In this document: positions 34,454 through 42,168 of the stretch, in pieces | Position numbering within the stretch: position 1 is the stretch's first letter | Layout of the letters: every line of letters starts with the position of its first letter | Source of the DNA: Chloroflexota bacterium | GTDB lineage: Bacteria; Chloroflexota; Chloroflexia; Chloroflexales; Chloroflexaceae | Assembly (NCBI GenBank): GCA_030550625.1 | Contig: JAUQOZ010000384.1 | Span: 1 to 47,377, forward strand | DNA: 47,377 nt | Reading direction: 5' to 3' | Position numbers and translations under genes: made by a program | Notes under the pieces: generated by a model | The model's database searches: none | Told to the model about the DNA's origin: nothing | What the model saw: only the letters and a program-made list of their open reading frames with translations

Positions 34454-36985
34454 GTGCGTTGGTGGGCAATAATCACAATCTTGCTCGTGCTGGCCGGAAC
34501 GTGGCGCCAACCGCTGCAAGCGCAACCGCCGTTAGTGCTGATCAACGAAGTGATGCACAATCCCAGCGCCGGCCCAGAATGGGTTGAGCTGTACAATCCC
34601 GGCCCGTTGCCGGTCGATCTGAGCGGCTGGCGGATCGATGACGCCACTATTGGCGGCCCGCATACCCTCATCGTTGAGGGAACGGTTATCTCGCCCGGTG
34701 GCTTGCTTGTGGTGCCATTAACGAGCGCCATCCTGAATAACGCTGATCCCGATCAGGCGCAATTGAGCGATCAAACAGGCCGGATCGTTGATCAAAGCCC
34801 CTTGACCGTCGTCCCGCGTGATCAAACCATTGCTCGCCAACCTGACGGCGAGGCAAACTGGCAGATCGGCGCACCTTCGCCGGGAGCGTGGAATAGTGGG
34901 GAACCACCTGCACCCGCCGCGACGGTGACGAATCCGCCCCCCAGTCCGTCTCCAGTGGAAGAGGGTAGCCCCTCCCCCAGCCCTGCTCCGCCAGAGGAGG
35001 GAAGTGATGCGACGGCGCCTGCCACCGCCACCGCAACGGCGACGAGCGCGGCGCCTGCCACCGCCACCGCAACGGCGACGAGCGCGGCGCCTGCCACCGC
35101 CACCGCAACGGCGACCGCGACCAGCACCGCAACCCCGGTTGCGGCATTCGATCAGGTCATCATCAACGAAATCGCAGCGGCAGGCGAGTATGAGTGGGTT
35201 GAAGTCTACAATCGTGGCGCGAGCGCGGTTGACCTCAGCGGGTGGGTATTAGAGCGGGTGAGTGCGAGCGGGAGTATGGTGCGCCGCGCATTGCCGGCGG
35301 TGATGATCCAACCCGGCGCCTACGTGGTGGTCGAGGTGGCGAAAGGGAGTTTGCCCGACGGTGGGGCCCGCCTCACTCTCTTCTGGGGGCAGACGGCGAT
35401 GAGTGTGCCGGTTGAGTACCCGGCGCTGACGGCGGCTACTGTCTATGCCCGGCGCGAAGATGGCGCTGGGTGGGTGATCAGCACCGAGCCAACGCCGGGT
35501 GAGCCGAACCCGATCCCAGAGCCGGCGGCGACGGCGACGAGCACGCCCACGGCGCCGGCAACGAGCACGGCAACGGCCACCGTGATGGCAACTACAGCGG
35601 CACTCGCAACGGCCACTCCCACGCCCACGGCGACCGCGACTCCGGTTGCGGCGTTCGATCAGGTCATCATCAACGAAATCGCGGCGGCAGGCGAGCATGA
35701 GTGGGTCGAGCTGTACAATCGCGGCACTACGCCGGTTAATCTCACGGACTGGGTGCTTGAGCGGGTGAGTGGCAGCGTCGTGCGGCGTAGTTTGCCGTCC
35801 ATTACGCTCCTACCCGGCGCCTATGTGGTGGTCGAGGTGGCGAAAGGGAGTTTACCCGACAGCGGCGCGCGCCTGACCCTCTTCTGGGGGCAGACGGCGA
35901 TGAGTGCGCCGGTAGAATACCCGGCGCTGACGGCGGCAACCGTCTATGCCCGGCGCGAAGATGGCGCTGGATGGGTGATCAGCACCGAGCCAACGCCGGG
36001 TGAGCCGAATGTGATCCCAGAGGCGACAGCTACAGGAATCCCGCCGGTACAGACTGATGGTACTGAGACACGGGAACCAACGGCGACGCGAGAACCGACT
36101 GCAACCCGCACGCCAACGGCGACGCGAGAACCGACCGCAACTCGCACGCCAACGGCGACGCGAGAACCGACTGCAACCCGCACGCCAACCGCTACTCGCA
36201 CGCCGACCGTCACTCGCACACCCACCGCGACCAACATGCCAACTGCCACCCGCGCGCCAACGGTAACGAAAACTCCCACGGTCACTAAGACGCCAACTGC
36301 GCTGCCAAGCGCTTTGCCAACGCCGTGGCCGGTAGGGAGCATCGTGATCAGTGCGTTGCTGCCAGCGCCGGTGAACGGTGAGAACGAATGGGTTGAAGTG
36401 ACGAGCCGGTCTTCGTTGCCGATCAATCTACGCGACTGGTTTCTGAGCGATGCAAGCGGCCAGCGCCGGTCATTGGCCGAACAGGAATTGGCGCCGGGGG
36501 CAACCGTACGCACTCTGATGACTCGCGCCTTGCTCAATAATGACGGCGATACGGTCATGTTGCACGATCCGTCAGGGACGGTGATCGATACCTTCACATA
36601 TACAGCAGCAGCGGTTGGCCAGATCATTTGGCGTCGCTCAGATGCGAGTCAGCCGAGGAGTGAGCAAACCGGCCCTGATACGCTTTCGCTTGCAGTGCCG
36701 GCAACCGATTCCGCACTCACGCCGGTGATGCTCCGACCGACAGCCGCACCCCGTCCGGCTTCGCTCTTGCCGCGGTCGCCAGCAGCCGCCTATTTGAGCG
36801 CCACGCTTCCACTCCCAACGCCAACCCGCTCGCCTACGGCGGAAGCGGACTGCGCTGATTGCGCGCAACCGGCGTGGCCATGGTCACGGATGGCAGCGGC
36901 AGCGTTAGGCGTTATCGCCTTACTGCTCTTTGTTGCCGAACCAACACCGGCAAAGGCGGCGCAACGCGATCAGGATATGCTATAA
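34454..36985 (+). CDS. Secreted/anchored multi-domain lamin-tail (LTD) protein
   Basis: 843 aa from a GTG at 34454 with GGAG 8-9 nt upstream. Signal peptide MRWWAIITILLVLAGTW. LTD domains, with WVE(L/V)YN...V(D/N)LS/TxW signatures, at about residues 27-150, 230-355, 400-525 and 630-740. Domains 2 and 3 are near-identical at DNA level. Between them lie low-complexity linkers: Ala-Thr (36-bp DNA repeats), Pro-Ser, and Glu-Pro-Thr-Ala-Thr-Arg repeats. A C-terminal hydrophobic helix (WSRMAAAALGVIALLLFV) followed by a charged tail suggests anchoring. LTD domains bind partners or DNA in some secreted bacterial proteins; here surface display or adhesion is inference. Confidence 0.88.
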   Translation: MRWWAIITILLVLAGTWRQPLQAQPPLVLINEVMHNPSAGPEWVELYNPGPLPVDLSGWRIDDATIGGPHTLIVEGTVISPGGLLVVPLTSAILNNADPDQAQLSDQTGRIVDQSPLTVVPRDQTIARQPDGEANWQIGAPSPGAWNSGEPPAPAATVTNPPPSPSPVEEGSPSPSPAPPEEGSDATAPATATATATSAAPATATATATSAAPATATATATATSTATPVAAFDQVIINEIAAAGEYEWVEVYNRGASAVDLSGWVLERVSASGSMVRRALPAVMIQPGAYVVVEVAKGSLPDGGARLTLFWGQTAMSVPVEYPALTAATVYARREDGAGWVISTEPTPGEPNPIPEPAATATSTPTAPATSTATATVMATTAALATATPTPTATATPVAAFDQVIINEIAAAGEHEWVELYNRGTTPVNLTDWVLERVSGSVVRRSLPSITLLPGAYVVVEVAKGSLPDSGARLTLFWGQTAMSAPVEYPALTAATVYARREDGAGWVISTEPTPGEPNVIPEATATGIPPVQTDGTETREPTATREPTATRTPTATREPTATRTPTATREPTATRTPTATRTPTVTRTPTATNMPTATRAPTVTKTPTVTKTPTALPSALPTPWPVGSIVISALLPAPVNGENEWVEVTSRSSLPINLRDWFLSDASGQRRSLAEQELAPGATVRTLMTRALLNNDGDTVMLHDPSGTVIDTFTYTAAAVGQIIWRRSDASQPRSEQTGPDTLSLAVPATDSALTPVMLRPTAAPRPASLLPRSPAAAYLSATLPLPTPTRSPTAEADCADCAQPAWPWSRMAAAALGVIALLLFVAEPTPAKAAQRDQDML
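35015..35122 (+). repeat. Three 36-bp tandem repeats in the LTD gene
   Basis: Units starting gcgcctgccaccgccacc at 35015, 35051 and 35087, exactly 36 bp apart, encoding APATATATATSA. The third unit drifts at its end. In-frame array, typical of copy-number-variable linker coding. Confidence 0.9.
36076..36193 (+). repeat. 36-bp tandem repeats encoding EPTATRTPTATR in the LTD gene
   Basis: GAGAACCGA landmarks at 36090, 36126 and 36162 are 36 bp apart; a degenerate first unit precedes and TP-rich degenerate units follow to ~36310. They encode the Thr/Pro/Arg-rich stalk before the fourth LTD domain. Confidence 0.88.
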
Positions 36986-36986
36986 T
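36978..36986 (+). promoter_or_regulatory. Extended -10 promoter of the ROK gene, overlapping the LTD stop codon
   Basis: TGC-TATAAT (36978-36986) lies 56 bp before the ROK start; the TAA at 36983-36985 inside it is the stop codon of the LTD gene. No -35 box evident. Confidence 0.6.
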
Positions 36987-37041
36987 CTCACAACACTGGT
37001 GCAGCCATCTGCTGAAGCGATAGTTCAGAGAGGAACCCCCT

Positions 37042-38013
37042 ATGAAAGATCTGCCTACCCTAATCAGTGAACGGTTAACGCAGAACCTGTGGGGAGTTCT
37101 CGGTAATCAGGGCTATATCCTTGGCATCGACCTCGGCAGTTACGGCTTGCGCGCGGCGCTGGTCGATCTGCAGCATCATACCTATCATAACGCTGCCATT
37201 GAGTCAGTTGATCACGAAGACCCGGAAACCACGGTGGCGAAGGTTATTGCACTGGTGCATGACTTGATGGCGCGGGAAGGCGTAACGGTCGATCGGTTGG
37301 TGCGGGTTGGGGTTGGCTTCAGCGGGCCGGTTGATCTCCGCCATGGCACGGTGCGGCTGGCGCCGCGGCGGCCCGGCTGGGAAAATTATCCGTTGCAAGA
37401 GCGGTTTGAGCAGGCGTTTGATGCGGTGACGTTGATCGATAACGATGCCAACCTGATCGCGCTCGGTGAGGCGACGTTTGGGGTTGGCAAAGGGTGCCAA
37501 CACCTCTTCTACTTTCACCTGAGCACCGGTGTGGGTGGTGGTGCGGTATTGAATGGCCGGCTCTACCACGGCGCCCATTCGATGGCCGGTGAGATTGGCC
37601 ATGCGGTCGTGGGCCACGGCTGGGATGGCGATGGCCGTCCAGAAACGCTAGAGGAGTTGGTTTCGATTAGTGGCTTATTGCGGCGGGCAACTGCCGAGGG
37701 AATGTCTGCTGAACGATTAGAGGATATCTTCAGCGATCATCCCGTGGCGCGGCGAGTCGTGCAACGCACTATTGATTTGATGGCTACTCGAATCGCGCAG
37801 GTGATTGCGTTGCTCGATCCCGAAATGGTGGTGCTAGGCGGCATTGTCGTGCGGATCGGTGGGGAACCGTTTGTTGAGGCGATCGCGGCTAAAGTCAATA
37901 ATTTCATCGCGCCGCAATTTGCGCTTCCCGTGCCGGTAGTGGCTTCAGTGCTGGGGCCCGATAGTGTTGCGATTGGTGCGTTAGCTATGGCGCTCGATAG
38001 CTTGTCTGATTAA
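37042..38013 (+). CDS. ROK-family protein (sugar kinase/repressor type), zinc motif absent
   Basis: 323 aa. ASKHA fold: GIDLGSYGLRAALVDL (phosphate-1), VGVGFSGPVDLRHGTV, NDANLIALGEATFG with the catalytic-type Asp, LSTGVGGGAVLNGRLYHGAHSMAGEIGH (ROK signature), and PEMVVLGG (adenosine site). There is no N-terminal HTH, so a sugar kinase rather than a repressor. The usual CxCGxxGCxE zinc motif after GEIGH is replaced by HGWDGDGRPETLEE. AGAGGA precedes the ATG. Sugar substrate unknown; it could serve peptidoglycan or amino-sugar metabolism given the downstream genes (inference). Confidence 0.9.
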   Translation: MKDLPTLISERLTQNLWGVLGNQGYILGIDLGSYGLRAALVDLQHHTYHNAAIESVDHEDPETTVAKVIALVHDLMAREGVTVDRLVRVGVGFSGPVDLRHGTVRLAPRRPGWENYPLQERFEQAFDAVTLIDNDANLIALGEATFGVGKGCQHLFYFHLSTGVGGGAVLNGRLYHGAHSMAGEIGHAVVGHGWDGDGRPETLEELVSISGLLRRATAEGMSAERLEDIFSDHPVARRVVQRTIDLMATRIAQVIALLDPEMVVLGGIVVRIGGEPFVEAIAAKVNNFIAPQFALPVPVVASVLGPDSVAIGALAMALDSLSD

Positions 38014-38120
38014 GCTAGCGCAATGATGGCTCGTCGTTGGTTTCGATGCCATCGCCTCGTGTTGCCACAGCATTTGTGAGTGTCTGACCACTGCGATGCG
38101 CTTCTGCTGATGAACGCTAT

Positions 38121-38149
38121 TTGCGCGTAGCGCCGAGCAATGCTACAAT
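38121..38149 (+). promoter_or_regulatory. Promoter of the 38.2-44.8 kb operon
   Basis: TTGCGC (38121-38126), 17 bp, TACAAT (38144-38149) preceded by TGC (extended -10). Start expected ~38156, giving an ~84-nt leader to the small ORF at 38240. Confidence 0.7.
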
Positions 38150-38182
38150 ACGGGAAGCTATATCGTACACCCTACGGATAGC

Positions 38183-38212
38183 AGGGAGGCAAGTTTCGCC
38201 TCTCTGTTTCCT
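38183..38212 (+). terminator. Attenuator-like hairpin in the leader of the small ORF
   Basis: AGGGAGGC (38183-38190), 7-nt loop, GCCTCTCT (38198-38205), an 8-bp stem with one G-U pair, followed by the T-rich GTTTCCTGTTGT. It lies between promoter and first gene, so it may be an attenuator; the T-run is broken. Confidence 0.45.
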
Positions 38213-38239
38213 GTTGTCTGTAAGTGTCATGGGGGCTGC

Positions 38240-38389
38240 ATGGACGCGAAGATGATCGTCTTTGGCGACACGGCTGTTGATCGCTTGCTCCAGTGGCTAC
38301 GAGCGAGCGGCGAGCCGAAAGATGTGCGCGAGTTGCTGGTGCAATACCTTGAGATCTTAAGCAAGCTGGTGATGGAGGAGAGCGAATGA
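38240..38389 (+). CDS. Small protein, 49 aa, overlapping the downstream winged-helix-like gene
   Basis: ATG at 38240 with GGGGG 4 nt upstream; stop TGA at 38387-38389 overlaps the next ATG (38386-38388) as ATGA, a strong sign of a real, translationally coupled gene. The product begins MDAKMIVFGDTAVDRLLQWL, is acidic, probably all-helical after residue ~10, and ends LEILSKLVMEESE. No family recognised. It may partner the 652-aa protein. Confidence 0.75.
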   Translation: MDAKMIVFGDTAVDRLLQWLRASGEPKDVRELLVQYLEILSKLVMEESE

Positions 38390-40344
38390 CCGCCACGACA
38401 GGAACGTTGGCCGATGAAGTATGGCGGCTGATGACCGCGCAAGGAATCCTCTTCGCCGTTGATGCCCCTATCCGCCAGACATTGCAGAATCTGGTCGAGT
38501 TTTTTGCCGCGCGCTGGCAGCGCGATCCTGCGCAGGTGCGCGCCGAACTCGAAGCGGCGCTGGCGGCTGACGAGCGTTTCACCCGCGAGGAGGTCAATGG
38601 TCAAGTTATTTTTGTGACCTCCCGACAAGGGCGTTACGTTCCCCGTGATACGACCGATATCCATACCTTCAAGCAGCGGCTCTATGAACCGGAGAAGCCG
38701 CTGCCGATCGATGATTTGAGCGTCGTGGTTTCGACCTCTCGCCCAGCGATTACGACGGTCGAGCCAGTGTACATTTCCGATTACTGGATCGAGCAGGCCC
38801 GGTTGGTTACGGCCAAAACTGCCGAGCATGAACCGGATGTCGAGACGCCAGCGCCGGTTGAGGCAGCTCCAGAAGTAACACCGGTGGTCGCCGAGCAGCC
38901 AGTTGCAGCGACGGTAACGCCAGTAACCGTCGAATCGCCGCCAGCAGCGCCGATCACTGCCGAACCTGAGGAGGCGCTAGCCGAGACGAAGCCAGTAGCT
39001 GAACCGGTCGAAACTGCGCCGAAGCCAGAGCCGGTGCAGCCTGCTGAACGCAGCACGGTCTTGGTGGTGGAGGGCATAGCTATCGATCTGAGCCGCCCGC
39101 CAGCCGAGATTGTGGCGGAATATGGCCCGGCCCTCGAACGGATTCTAGCCGAGCGGTTGGAACAAGATCCGCTGCGCCGGATCGTCAGCTTTGGCCGGAT
39201 GCATTATCCAGAAGATAAACTGACAAGCTTCGGCAAGAATGATCTGCGCAAGATCCGCGATTACATTCTCGAACGCAACGAGCCGTTGCTTGATACCGAG
39301 ATTGTCGCTGATCTGTATTATCACAATCCCCGCCAGTCTGACTATGAAGGCTTCCGTTTCTCGCTCAACTATCGGTTGTCACGTGAGAAGGATTTTGAGT
39401 TCGTCGGCGTAGAAGGGGCTAATATTTGGTCTACCAAGGGGTTGCCGGCAATTGGCTCGAAGCGGGTGAAAGCGGCAGAGATGGGCCAGTTGACGTCGTA
39501 CCTTATCGAAGGCTTCGATGATAGCCTTGCTGAGCAGAGCGCTGACTCAATTGTGGCTAGCGGCAGCGTCACGCGCTGGCTGACCTTCTTTGAGTGGGAG
39601 TTTGGCGTTCTGCCGCTTGACGCGGCACTGGCGGCGCTGTTGCCGAAGCCGCTCTTCCCCGACCAGCGTAGCGCAGTGCTCCGCTTCGAGTCGCCGCAGC
39701 ACTTTAGCACCTATCTGGTGGAAGTGCGCTATCCAACTGGCAATCGCGGCGGTTGGCTGCAAGGTTTGGAAGATTTCTTCCGCGAGCACCTTGTCCCCGG
39801 TGCGCTGATTACAATTAGCCGCGGCGAGGCCGTTAACGTCTTTACTATTACTTATGAAGAGGCGAGCGAGACGACTGGCCGCCTGTTGACACTGGATGAA
39901 AAGAAGAACAAGTTCGCGTTTGCGAATATGACGTTCTACTGCGCTGTCGATGATGATCTGCTGCCAGAGCAGAATCGTTACGGCAAGCTGCGCAATCTGA
40001 AGGCGTTCCCGATGGGTGAGCGGCGGAAGGCTGAGATGATCCTCGAACACGTCTGCGAGACGATGGGTGAGCGCGGCGGTAGCCGTGAACAGCCGGTGTA
40101 CCGCGTCAGCTTTGCCGACATCTTTATGGCGTACAATGTACTGCGTCCGGCGTCACGCTCTTTCTTGCTGGCGCTCCTCGATAACCATTCGTCGATCGCT
40201 GCTGATCCATCTGCTGATGGTGTCTATCTCTTTACGCCGCAGGTTGAAACTGAGGCCGAAGAAGATGTGGAGGACGAGGATCTGCCTGTGCAGCCAACGC
40301 TGCGCCGTCGCAGCGGTCGTTATATCGAGGATGATGACGAGTAA
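38386..40344 (+). CDS. Unknown protein with two winged-helix-like domains (HARE-HTH-like)
   Basis: 652 aa. Residues ~5-90 (ADEVWRLMTAQGILFAV...ERFTREEVNGQVIFVTSRQG) have the helix-helix-helix-wing pattern of HARE-HTH/RNAP-delta-like domains; ~140-225 is a Pro/Glu/Ala/Val linker; ~265-360 holds a second such pattern (EIVADLYYHNPRQSDYEGF ... VGVEGANIWSTKGLP). The remaining ~290 residues are predicted alpha/beta, with a very acidic C-terminal tail. No catalytic motif seen. It starts inside the stop of the 49-aa ORF. The winged-helix assignment is pattern-based and would need a profile search. I know of no named family. Confidence 0.7.
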   Translation: MTATTGTLADEVWRLMTAQGILFAVDAPIRQTLQNLVEFFAARWQRDPAQVRAELEAALAADERFTREEVNGQVIFVTSRQGRYVPRDTTDIHTFKQRLYEPEKPLPIDDLSVVVSTSRPAITTVEPVYISDYWIEQARLVTAKTAEHEPDVETPAPVEAAPEVTPVVAEQPVAATVTPVTVESPPAAPITAEPEEALAETKPVAEPVETAPKPEPVQPAERSTVLVVEGIAIDLSRPPAEIVAEYGPALERILAERLEQDPLRRIVSFGRMHYPEDKLTSFGKNDLRKIRDYILERNEPLLDTEIVADLYYHNPRQSDYEGFRFSLNYRLSREKDFEFVGVEGANIWSTKGLPAIGSKRVKAAEMGQLTSYLIEGFDDSLAEQSADSIVASGSVTRWLTFFEWEFGVLPLDAALAALLPKPLFPDQRSAVLRFESPQHFSTYLVEVRYPTGNRGGWLQGLEDFFREHLVPGALITISRGEAVNVFTITYEEASETTGRLLTLDEKKNKFAFANMTFYCAVDDDLLPEQNRYGKLRNLKAFPMGERRKAEMILEHVCETMGERGGSREQPVYRVSFADIFMAYNVLRPASRSFLLALLDNHSSIAADPSADGVYLFTPQVETEAEEDVEDEDLPVQPTLRRRSGRYIEDDDE

Positions 40345-40390
40345 GCGTCGCAGCCTCGTAATGTCGTAGCATGCAAGCTATTGCAACAAC

Positions 40391-40419
40391 GTAGAGACGT
40401 TGCAGCGCAGCGTCTCTAC
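40391..40419. repeat. GTAGAGACG-family hairpin
   Basis: GTAGAGACG (40391-40399) pairs with CGTCTCTAC (40411-40419), with inner TGC/GCA extending the stem. It lies between the 652-aa gene and the HEAT gene, so may attenuate downstream transcription. Same family as 19631-19659. Confidence 0.7.
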
Positions 40420-40440
40420 TATCCTCTATAAGGTATGATG

Positions 40441-41352
40441 ATGACCCCAAGTTTTGCCGAGCGGGTTGCCCAACTTGATGCCACTGAACAGGCTCCGACC
40501 CGCCTCGATCTGAAGCTGCTCGCGAATCTTGGCCCAGAGAGTGTATATATCTTCTGGGAACAGTGGCAGCGGTTTGGTCTTGACCGGCGGCGGCATATTA
40601 TGCGCCTGTTGGCCGAATTAGCCGAAGAACAGGTTCGGCTTGATTATCGGCCAGTGTTTCGCGCTTGTCTCGCTGACCAAGACCCTGAGATTCGGGTGCT
40701 GGCAATCGAAGGTTTGTGGGAAGATGACCACGAGCAGATGATGGATCGGCTGATCCGGATGATTCACGATCCAGCCGGCGAGGTGCGCGCCGCGGCCTTG
40801 CTCAGCCTTGCCCGCTTTGCCTATCGCGCTGAGATTGGCGAACTTGCCCTTGAGGCTTGCGAGCGGCTGCACACGGCGTTGCTCGACGCAGCCGATGACC
40901 CTGAACAGCCGTTAGAGGTGCGGCGGCGGGCGATTGAGGCGCTGGGGTATTTTGCCGGCTCGCGGGAAGCGCAGGCCGCGATCGGGCGGGCCTATAGTAT
41001 GGACGATATCCTGATGCGCGAGAGCGCGGTCTTGGCGATGGGCCGCTCGATGCGACCGAGCTGGTTCCCCTATATCGAGCGCGAGTTGAAAAGCCCCTCG
41101 CCGGCGCTGCGCTATGAAGCGGCGCGGGCCGTCGGCGAGATTGGCGAAGATGGCCGCGAGTTGTTGCCTTCGCTCTTGCCGCTGGTTGAAGATGATGATA
41201 CCGAGATTGCGCTGGCGGCGATCTGGGCGCTCGGCCAAGTCGGCGGCCCCGACGCGCGCCGGATTCTTAAGCGCATCGCCCGGTCGCGTGATGAGACCCG
41301 TGCGCAGGCGGCGCAAGATGCCCTCGCTGAACTCGATCTCGATACCCTCTGA
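40441..41352 (+). CDS. HEAT-repeat protein
   Basis: 303 aa from the third of three consecutive ATG codons (40435, 40438, 40441); AAGG at 40430-40433 is best spaced (7 nt) from the last. Residues ~60-300 are helical pairs with HEAT periodicity: DPEIRVLAIEGLWEDD, PAGEVRAAALLSLARFA, PLEVRRRAIEALGYFA, SPALRYEAARAVGEIGED, DTEIALAAIWALGQVGGPDARRIL. This is a protein-protein interaction solenoid of the E/F-CpeE or condensin-like sort, partner unknown. Six bp precede the next gene, so it is co-transcribed with the PIG-L gene. Confidence 0.85.
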   Translation: MTPSFAERVAQLDATEQAPTRLDLKLLANLGPESVYIFWEQWQRFGLDRRRHIMRLLAELAEEQVRLDYRPVFRACLADQDPEIRVLAIEGLWEDDHEQMMDRLIRMIHDPAGEVRAAALLSLARFAYRAEIGELALEACERLHTALLDAADDPEQPLEVRRRAIEALGYFAGSREAQAAIGRAYSMDDILMRESAVLAMGRSMRPSWFPYIERELKSPSPALRYEAARAVGEIGEDGRELLPSLLPLVEDDDTEIALAAIWALGQVGGPDARRILKRIARSRDETRAQAAQDALAELDLDTL

Positions 41353-41358
41353 GGCTGT

Positions 41359-42168
41359 ATGCCGCTTGTTACCGAACACGCCGCGGCTTTGCCCGGCAGC
41401 TATCGCCATGTCGTGCTGTCGCCGCATCTCGATGATGCGGCACTTTCCTGTGGCGGCATGATTGCCCGTGCTACCGCCGCCGGCGAGCCGGTGCTGGTGG
41501 TGAATGTCTGTAGCGGCAGTCCGCCGCCGGACGCGCCCTTCAGCCCTTTTGCCCAATCGTTACACGAACGCTGGGGGTTGCCGCCGGTAACGGTAGTGGC
41601 CCAGCGCCGGGCTGAAGATGCCGCGGCGTTGCGCATCCTCGGCGCGGATGCGCTGCTGTGGCCGGCGCTTGATGCGATCTATCGCCGGCCTGATTCCTAC
41701 TTCGATGAGACGAGCTTGTTCGGTTCGCCAGCGAGTGACGATCCGCTTGCGGCAGATGTCGCCAACCTTGTGGCGATGCTGGCGCGGCGTTATCCAGCCG
41801 CCGCTTTCTATCTGCCGTTAGCGGTAGGGATGCACGTCGATCACCAGTTGGTCTTTGCTGCGGCCACGGCGGCGCTGCTTGAGCGTGGCGCTTCCTGCTG
41901 GTATTACGAAGACTTCCCCTACGCGCGCACTGCTGGCGCGGTCGCGCAGCGACTGGCGATGATTGGGCAGGAGCGCTATGCGCCTCATCTTGTCCCGCTT
42001 GATGAGCCAGCGCTTTCGGCCAAGATTGCCGCGATTGGCGCGTATGCCAGCCAGTTGGGGGTGCTCTTTGGCGGTGCTGCGGCGATGCCAGCAGCGGTGA
42101 CAGCGTATGCCGTGCAGGTGGCGTCGCCGCCGCTGCGTTACGCTGAGCGGCTGTGGGTGCGGCTATGA
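41359..42168 (+). CDS. PIG-L/LmbE-family deacetylase
   Basis: 269 aa, Zn-dependent N-deacetylase of the GlcNAc-PI/MshB/BshB family. Metal motif HVVLSPHLDDAALSCGG (His23, Asp26; Asp25 as general base) and the third ligand in GMHVDHQLVFAA. It removes an acetyl group from a GlcNAc-type residue on a small thiol precursor, lipid or glycan. Its stop overlaps the FemAB start (ATGA), so the two are coupled, hinting at an envelope role; the substrate is not known. Confidence 0.9.
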   Translation: MPLVTEHAAALPGSYRHVVLSPHLDDAALSCGGMIARATAAGEPVLVVNVCSGSPPPDAPFSPFAQSLHERWGLPPVTVVAQRRAEDAAALRILGADALLWPALDAIYRRPDSYFDETSLFGSPASDDPLAADVANLVAMLARRYPAAAFYLPLAVGMHVDHQLVFAAATAALLERGASCWYYEDFPYARTAGAVAQRLAMIGQERYAPHLVPLDEPALSAKIAAIGAYASQLGVLFGGAAAMPAAVTAYAVQVASPPLRYAERLWVRL

